Below, piece after piece: positions 13,424 through 16,692 of a stretch of 16,692 nt of DNA. The DNA lies in assembly GCA_023402355.1 (NCBI GenBank), contig JAEXCG010000071.1:1-16692 (forward strand), read 5' to 3'. The stretch is from Bacillota bacterium (GTDB taxonomy: Bacteria; Bacillota; Clostridia; Christensenellales; Aristaeellaceae). Every line of letters starts with the position of its first letter. Position 1 is the first letter of the stretch. A program made the position numbers and the translations under genes. Below the pieces are notes generated by a model. The model worked only from the letters and a program-made list of their open reading frames with translations. It did not search any database and was not told the origin of the DNA.

Positions 13424-13975
13424 TCACCCCCGCGCCCACACGCCGGGGAAGTGCGTCCTGATGAACAGGCTCATGGCGTGCTCCGGCAGGGCCTTCAGCC
13501 CGTGCCGGTCGATGTCCTCCTGAAGCGACGCCTCCACGAGGCGCATCTCCTGATCGGAAACGTCGGCGCGCCGTTTGATGAGAAAGCGTCCCTTCTCTTC
13601 CTGCTCCTTGAAATAGGCGTAGAGGTCGGGAATCTCGGTGACCGCGTCGACCCTGACGGGCTCGGAGCAGGTATAGGCGCAGGAAATCTGCGTGGGCTTT
13701 TTCAGGCCCTTCAAGTCATGGCACGCGTACAGGTACCCCGCCCTGCCCCGGTAGAGCGCGCGAAAGGCGTCTTCAAAGTATTCGGAGTAGATCACCCGGC
13801 CGTCCTTACCGAAGCCGTAGGGATAAAAGCTGAACGGCTTGGGGACGGGCTTGACCGCGTACAGGAGCGCCACCAGGGGGTCGGTGGCAAAGTAAATGTA
13901 CGGCGCGCCGTGCTCCGATAAAAACGGCTTGAGCTCGGCGAGCGCGCGCAGGGGGCTTCCGTGATAAAAGGTCAA
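13424..13975 (-). CDS. Hypothetical 183-aa protein with ADP-ribosyltransferase-like N-terminus
   Basis: The start is TTG at 13975, with AAAGGAG 9 nt upstream and no ATG in between. The N-terminus reads MTFYHGSPLRALAELKP and then PYIYFATDPLVALLYAV, which resembles the 'H-G-S...L.P' and 'vYfs....A..YA' strands of ADP-ribosyltransferase-fold proteins (the His of YHGS would bind NAD+). A clear third catalytic Glu/Gln motif was not identified; candidates are EYFEDAF and SEPVRVD. The C-terminal third is helical and charged (RRADVSDQEMRLVEASLQ). There is no signal peptide or TM segment. It is a single gene between two terminators. Many Clostridia carry similar uncharacterised proteins. The gene is real; the fold is a guess from two motifs. 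Confidence 0.8.
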   Translation of the reverse strand: MTFYHGSPLRALAELKPFLSEHGAPYIYFATDPLVALLYAVKPVPKPFSFYPYGFGKDGRVIYSEYFEDAFRALYRGRAGYLYACHDLKGLKKPTQISCAYTCSEPVRVDAVTEIPDLYAYFKEQEEKGRFLIKRRADVSDQEMRLVEASLQEDIDRHGLKALPEHAMSLFIRTHFPGVWARG

Positions 13976-14004
13976 TGCGTCACAGCTCCTTTCCGCTGGG
14001 CTGC

Positions 14005-14042
14005 AAAAAAGCGGCGGCGCAGTCCTTCGACCACGCCGCCGC
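14005..14042 (-). terminator. Terminator of the zinc-ribbon/peptidoglycan-binding gene
   Basis: GCGGCGGCG (14011-14019) pairs with CGCCGCCGC (14034-14042), and on the minus strand the stem is followed by TTTTTT (14010-14005). Confidence 0.85.
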
Positions 14043-14096
14043 TGCGCCGCTTTGAGCAGGCGGCGGTTCCGCTTTCGTTTCAGCCCGCCGCGCCCC

Positions 14097-14774
14097 TTAG
14101 CCCGGCAGGTTCGGCACCGGCTCGTTGGATATGGGCGCCTGCGTCTGCGTCTGGCCCTGCGCGCTGGATACGGCGGAGTACTTCTTGAACAGCGCGGACT
14201 GCGTCTGAGCGCCCGCGATGCCGTCGTCCTTGAGGTTGTTGGCCTTTTGGAACTCCTTGACCGCGGTTTCGGTGTTCTTGCCGAAGATGCCGTCCGCGTT
14301 GCCGCTCAGGTAGCCCAGCGCGATCAGCGCCTGCTGCACGGCCTTGACGTTGTCGTTCTTGTCGCCGCTCTTGACCGTCACGTAGTTCGGCTCCGGCGTG
14401 ACCTGGGGCGCGGGCGTCGGCGTGGGGATCATGACCGGCTCGGGCGTGGTCACGTCCACGGGCATCACCGTCGCGCCGAAGACCGCGAACGTCTCCGCCG
14501 GCTGCACGGTGGGCTGCGCCCCGCCGCCCTGCGGGGTCTTCGGGTCCGGCGTGCCGCCGCTGAACAGGAAGCGCACCAGCACCACCACCAGCACCAGCAG
14601 CACGATGAACAGGCCGCCGGCCACGATCAGCGCCTGCGGGTTGAGCTTGACCGGGGAGCCGGTCTTCGCGGGCTTTTGATAGCGCGTTTGCTGCGTCTTC
14701 ATCAGGTCCGTATAGCAGTGCGGACAAATATTTGAACCTTCCGGAATTTCTGTATGACAAACAGGACAGATCAT
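14097..14774 (-). CDS. Zinc-ribbon, single-TM, peptidoglycan-binding-domain protein
   Basis: 225 aa; a perfect AAAGGAGGT precedes the ATG at 14774. Domains in order: an N-terminal zinc ribbon CPVC...CPHC (Cys3, 6, 17, 20), a basic stretch, one TM helix (about 48-71), a Pro/Thr linker (PTPTPAPQVTPEP), and a PG_binding_1 domain (about 136-196) with the repeated VKAVQQALIALGYLSG, DGIFGKNTETAVKEFQKAN and DGIAGAQT features. The topology suggests a cytoplasmic zinc ribbon and an extracytoplasmic wall-binding domain, linking the cell interior to peptidoglycan. There is no catalytic domain. It has its own promoter (14819-14847) and terminator. The role is unknown; a wall-anchored sensor or scaffold is plausible. 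Confidence 0.9.
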   Translation of the reverse strand: MICPVCHTEIPEGSNICPHCYTDLMKTQQTRYQKPAKTGSPVKLNPQALIVAGGLFIVLLVLVVVLVRFLFSGGTPDPKTPQGGGAQPTVQPAETFAVFGATVMPVDVTTPEPVMIPTPTPAPQVTPEPNYVTVKSGDKNDNVKAVQQALIALGYLSGNADGIFGKNTETAVKEFQKANNLKDDGIAGAQTQSALFKKYSAVSSAQGQTQTQAPISNEPVPNLPG

Positions 14775-14818
14775 ATGCAGACCTCCTTTAACATCCCCGA
14801 TACTTCATTTCTGATCTT

Positions 14819-14847
14819 AGTATAAACGATAATTTGTAATATATCAA
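14819..14847 (-). promoter_or_regulatory. Promoter of the zinc-ribbon gene
   Basis: On the minus strand TTGATA (14842-14847), exactly 17 bp, TATACT (14819-14824). The -35 overlaps the stop codon of the 54-aa ORF upstream. Confidence 0.8.
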
Positions 14848-15008
14848 GCGTTTTCGTCACAATTTTGTAATGATTGCGGCTTCTTTTTGCGCGGCGGTTC
14901 CGCCTGCAAGGCGTGGATGACGGCCTCGCGCAGGTCGGTGCGGTTGATGAGCGGCAGGTACCGCAGCAGGCTGCTGAGCGATTCGTCCGGCCAATCCTTT
15001 GTAACCAA
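14844..15008 (-). CDS. Small 54-aa protein, unknown function
   Basis: A TTG start at 15008 follows AAGGGGGC with 6 nt spacing. The frame encodes a compact amphipathic-looking protein: VTKDWPDESLSSLLRY, then LPLINRTDLREAVIHALQAE, then a basic/polar tail PPRKKKPQSLQ. Codons end mostly in G or C like the neighbouring genes, while the flanking non-coding DNA is AT-rich; the GC-rich block coincides with this frame. A longer overlapping minus-strand frame at 14857-15147 runs through AT-rich DNA and gives a low-complexity Pro/Ala/Arg product, so I prefer this one. Its family is not recognised. A promoter candidate lies at 15090-15118, and the zinc-ribbon gene follows on the same strand. Confidence 0.6.
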   Translation of the reverse strand: MVTKDWPDESLSSLLRYLPLINRTDLREAVIHALQAEPPRKKKPQSLQNCDENA

Positions 15009-15089
15009 TAGAGCGCCCCCTTATATTTAGACTTCGTTTAAGCGCCCTATGTTTTACCAACATTTGCGTTTTTTTCAACCAAAAAACAA

Positions 15090-15118
15090 AAAATATTTTC
15101 ATTTTATTCGGTTGACAA
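15090..15118 (-). promoter_or_regulatory. Candidate promoter of the 54-aa ORF
   Basis: On the minus strand TTGTCA (15113-15118), 17 bp, TATTTT (15090-15095). The surrounding DNA (15055-15120) is A/T-rich, so chance matches are possible. Confidence 0.45.
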
Positions 15119-15128
15119 AAATAAGGGG

Positions 15129-15157
15129 TCGTCAAAGCGCGTCTCATCCGTTACAAT
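15129..15157 (+). promoter_or_regulatory. Candidate promoter of the exonuclease gene
   Basis: TCGTCA (15129-15134), 17 bp, TACAAT (15152-15157), about 30 nt before the ATG. The -35 is poor. The better-looking TTGACA at 15112-15117 has no -10 at a suitable distance. Confidence 0.35.
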
Positions 15158-15186
15158 AAGGGGAACTGCTAATTTGGAGGGAACCT

Positions 15187-16140
15187 ATGTACAGGCTATT
15201 TGATCGGCCTCTCGCCGTGGTGGATCTGGAGTGGAACCAGAGCGTCAGCCACACGCGCTACGAGATGCCGCATGAGATCATCGAAATCGGCGTGGCGAAG
15301 CTGGGGCCGGACATGCGCGTCGAAAAGAGCGCGCAGTACGTGGTGCGCCCGGTCGTCTACCCGTCGCTCGACCGCCACATCCGCGAGGTGACGGGCATCA
15401 CGCAGGAGGAGCTGGACACGGGCATGCCGTTTGAGGAGGCGTTCGCCGCGCTCGTGGCTTTTTGCGGGGAGGGCGTTCAGCTATGCACCTGGGGGCGGGA
15501 CGATTACCCGGTGCTGCTGCGCAACACGCGCTATTTCGGGGTGAAGCTGCCCTTCGACCCGCCCCTTAACGCGCAGCTCCTGTACGCGCACTTGCTGACG
15601 AACGCGCCCGCGCGCCAGGTGGGGCTGCACGCGGCGATGGAGGCGCTGGGCATCGAGCCGGAGCTGCCCGCGCACCGGGCGGTGTACGACGCGCTGTGCA
15701 CGGCCCAGGTGCTGCCGAGGATTCGCGCGGCGTATGAAAGCGCCCCGGCGGAGGTGCTCTCGCGCCTCGAGGCGACGGTTTTGCAGGAGGCGCGCGTCGC
15801 CGCCTCGGACGCGCGCAGCGTGCCCACGCATTACAAGTACCAGACGGAGGCTGTGGCGGACGAGGCGCTGGTGCGCGTGCGCTGCCCGGTCTGCGGCGGG
15901 CGCACGACCTTCAAGCTGCCCTGGTTCGACACGGGGCACGACCGGTACCTCGCGCTCTCCGCCTGCCCGGAGCACGGCGTGGCGCTCTGCCAGATGCACT
16001 TCAAGCGCATGGTGAACACGCGCCTGCTCATGCACCAGCGCGCCTACATCGCCCCGCCGGAGCAGCAGGCCGAGGCCGTGAAGCGCCACGAGACGGCGCT
16101 GCGCAACCCGCCTCGGCGCTACGGGAAGCGGAACGCGTAA
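15187..16140 (+). CDS. DEDDh 3'-5' exonuclease (KapD/RNase T-like) with C-terminal Cys/His cluster
   Basis: 317 aa; GGAGGG lies 5 nt before the ATG. The exonuclease domain (about 1-180) shows all DEDDh residues: VVDLEWNQ (Asp13, Glu15), WGRDDYPVL (Asp106) and HRAVYDA (His163, Asp168). EIIEIGVAKLG and TGITQEEL are typical of the DnaQ/RNase T superfamily, and the DLEWNQ form is like KapD and related exonucleases. Such enzymes trim 3' ends of RNA or DNA; in Bacillus, KapD is linked to sporulation control. The extra C-terminal 130 residues contain CPVCGG (Cys233, Cys236) and CPEHGVALC (Cys260, His263, Cys268), which probably bind zinc and may recognise nucleic acid. The following 45-aa membrane protein gene, 72 bp downstream with no terminator between, is likely cotranscribed. 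Confidence 0.9.
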   Translation: MYRLFDRPLAVVDLEWNQSVSHTRYEMPHEIIEIGVAKLGPDMRVEKSAQYVVRPVVYPSLDRHIREVTGITQEELDTGMPFEEAFAALVAFCGEGVQLCTWGRDDYPVLLRNTRYFGVKLPFDPPLNAQLLYAHLLTNAPARQVGLHAAMEALGIEPELPAHRAVYDALCTAQVLPRIRAAYESAPAEVLSRLEATVLQEARVAASDARSVPTHYKYQTEAVADEALVRVRCPVCGGRTTFKLPWFDTGHDRYLALSACPEHGVALCQMHFKRMVNTRLLMHQRAYIAPPEQQAEAVKRHETALRNPPRRYGKRNA

Positions 16141-16212
16141 AAGCAAGGATACCAAAAAAAGGCGAAGAAACAGGCCTTCCCGTCCGATTCTCTGTCAGGA
16201 GGTGCATTTAAG

Positions 16213-16350
16213 ATGCTGTCGCTCGTCTTTCAAATCGTCAACCTGGTGCTGCTGCTCGCCCTCGTGGTGGTGGGCGTGCTGATCCTAAAGAACCTGAACG
16301 CGCACCTCGCCGCGCACAGGCCCGATTCGGATTCCCGGCGCGGGCGGTAA
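16213..16350 (+). CDS. Small single-TM membrane protein, 45 aa
   Basis: ATG at 16213 is preceded by AGGAGGTG with about 8 nt spacing. The sequence starts MLSLVFQIVNLVLLLALVVV and continues with a hydrophobic helix to about residue 25, then a basic tail KNLNAHLAAHRPDSDSRRGR. It is a one-helix protein with the positive C-terminus probably in the cytoplasm. Its family is unknown. It ends before a strong terminator and lacks any other domain, so it could be an accessory peptide of the upstream exonuclease unit or independent. Confidence 0.75.
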   Translation: MLSLVFQIVNLVLLLALVVVGVLILKNLNAHLAAHRPDSDSRRGR

Positions 16351-16384
16351 CGGCGCGGGCCCGCGGCCTTGCGCAGCGTCAAAA

Positions 16385-16440
16385 AATACGGCGGTATGCC
16401 GCCCGTTCATCGGGAGCATACCGCCGTATTGTCTTTATTT
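16385..16440. terminator. Strong bidirectional terminator
   Basis: AATACGGCGGTATGC (16385-16399) pairs perfectly with 16416-16430, with an inner CCCG/CGGG pairing (16402-16405 with 16411-16414). GTCTTTATTT follows on plus and TTTTTT on minus, so it ends both the small membrane protein gene and the convergent dehydrogenase gene. Confidence 0.93.
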
Positions 16441-16448
16441 GGGGGGAA

Positions 16449-16692
16449 TCAGTCGAAGAACACGGGCTTGCCGGTCTTCGCGGAGGTGTAGATCGCCTCG
16501 AGCACCTCGGTGACGACCAGCGCCTGCTCGGGCAGGACGGTCGGCTTGGTGCCGTTTTCGAGCGCCGCGTAGAACTGCTCGGCCTCGACGTCCTTGGCGT
16601 CCTTGACGCTGCCGTCGTAGAAGGCGACGCCGCCCGCCTCGAGGTCGGGCTTGGTCACGTACATCTTGGAGAAGCGCTCGCCGTTGATGCGC
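16449..16692 (-). CDS. Gfo/Idh/MocA-family oxidoreductase, C-terminal end (5' part outside window)
   Basis: The minus-strand frame is open to the right edge. The visible 80 residues read like the C-terminus of Gfo/Idh/MocA dehydrogenases: an extended strand ending in MYVTKPDLEAGG, then the acidic-basic helix DVEAEQFYAALENGTKPTVLPEQALVVTEVLEAIYTSAKTGKPV, the standard 'F...i..g..p.v....al.v..v.eaiy.Sa..g..v' closing pattern. Family members oxidise sugars or inositols with NAD(P)+. The substrate and Rossmann fold are outside the window. It terminates at the shared hairpin at 16385-16440. Confidence 0.88.
   Translation of the reverse strand, partial: RINGERFSKMYVTKPDLEAGGVAFYDGSVKDAKDVEAEQFYAALENGTKPTVLPEQALVVTEVLEAIYTSAKTGKPVFFD

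Noticed and set aside
14857..15147. 96-aa minus-strand frame upstream of the zinc-ribbon gene
   Set aside because: It crosses the AT-rich promoter region and its C-terminal part is low-complexity Pro/Ala/Arg. The overlapping 54-aa frame has a better start, site and codon use.

Overview
The window looks like chromosomal DNA from a GC-rich member of the Firmicutes, most likely Clostridia. The evidence is strong AGGAGG-type ribosome binding sites, several TTG/GTG starts, sigma-A-like promoters, GC-rich rho-independent terminators with T-runs, and gene families typical of gut Clostridia: a GH36 alpha-galactosidase, a YkuD transpeptidase with a Pro/Thr/Ala linker, a RelA/SpoT-domain synthetase and a KapD-like exonuclease. 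A Christensenellales-like host is possible, but that is only an impression. No rRNA, tRNA, CRISPR array, integrase or transposase was seen.

Layout. Positions 1-1710 differ from the rest: they are visibly less GC-rich and hold the end of an ABC-type ATPase gene overlapping by 4 bp a TOPRIM-like, cysteine-rich partner, closed by a terminator. I read this as the edge of an accessory, probably anti-phage, cassette. Positions 1784-2990 carry small unknown genes: a 118-aa Cys-rich protein (minus), a divergent 60-aa ribbon-helix-helix protein (plus) separated from it by an AT-rich region full of small inverted repeats, and a 101-aa coiled-coil protein. From 2991 to 7569 there is a GH36 alpha-galactosidase (minus) divergent from a two-gene operon of aspartoacylase/succinylglutamate desuccinylase-like proteins. 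The second of these has lost the metal ligands. It is followed by a probable orphan structured small RNA with its own promoter and terminator.

Positions 7570-11822 form a minus-strand cluster: a secreted L,D-transpeptidase, then a RelA/SpoT-domain (p)ppGpp synthetase, then a MATE transporter, with a terminator-like hairpin just before the MATE gene. Divergent from it, 12187-13347 encodes a metal-dependent amidohydrolase behind a consensus promoter and a long structured leader. Then follow, on minus, a 183-aa protein with an ADP-ribosyltransferase-like start, a zinc-ribbon/TM/peptidoglycan-binding protein and an unlisted 54-aa ORF. On plus there is a KapD-like DEDDh exonuclease with a C-terminal Cys/His cluster plus a 45-aa membrane protein. 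The window ends inside a Gfo/Idh/MocA-type dehydrogenase gene (minus).

How the genes work together. The window is mostly a set of short, independently terminated units. The clearest functional couplings are the ATPase-TOPRIM pair, the tandem M14-like pair (active plus degenerate), and the transpeptidase/alarmone synthetase/efflux series, which suggests cell-envelope and stress response. The best candidates for something undescribed are the ATPase-TOPRIM pair with its Cys-rich insertion, the active/inactive M14-like pair, and the orphan RNA at about 7420-7546.
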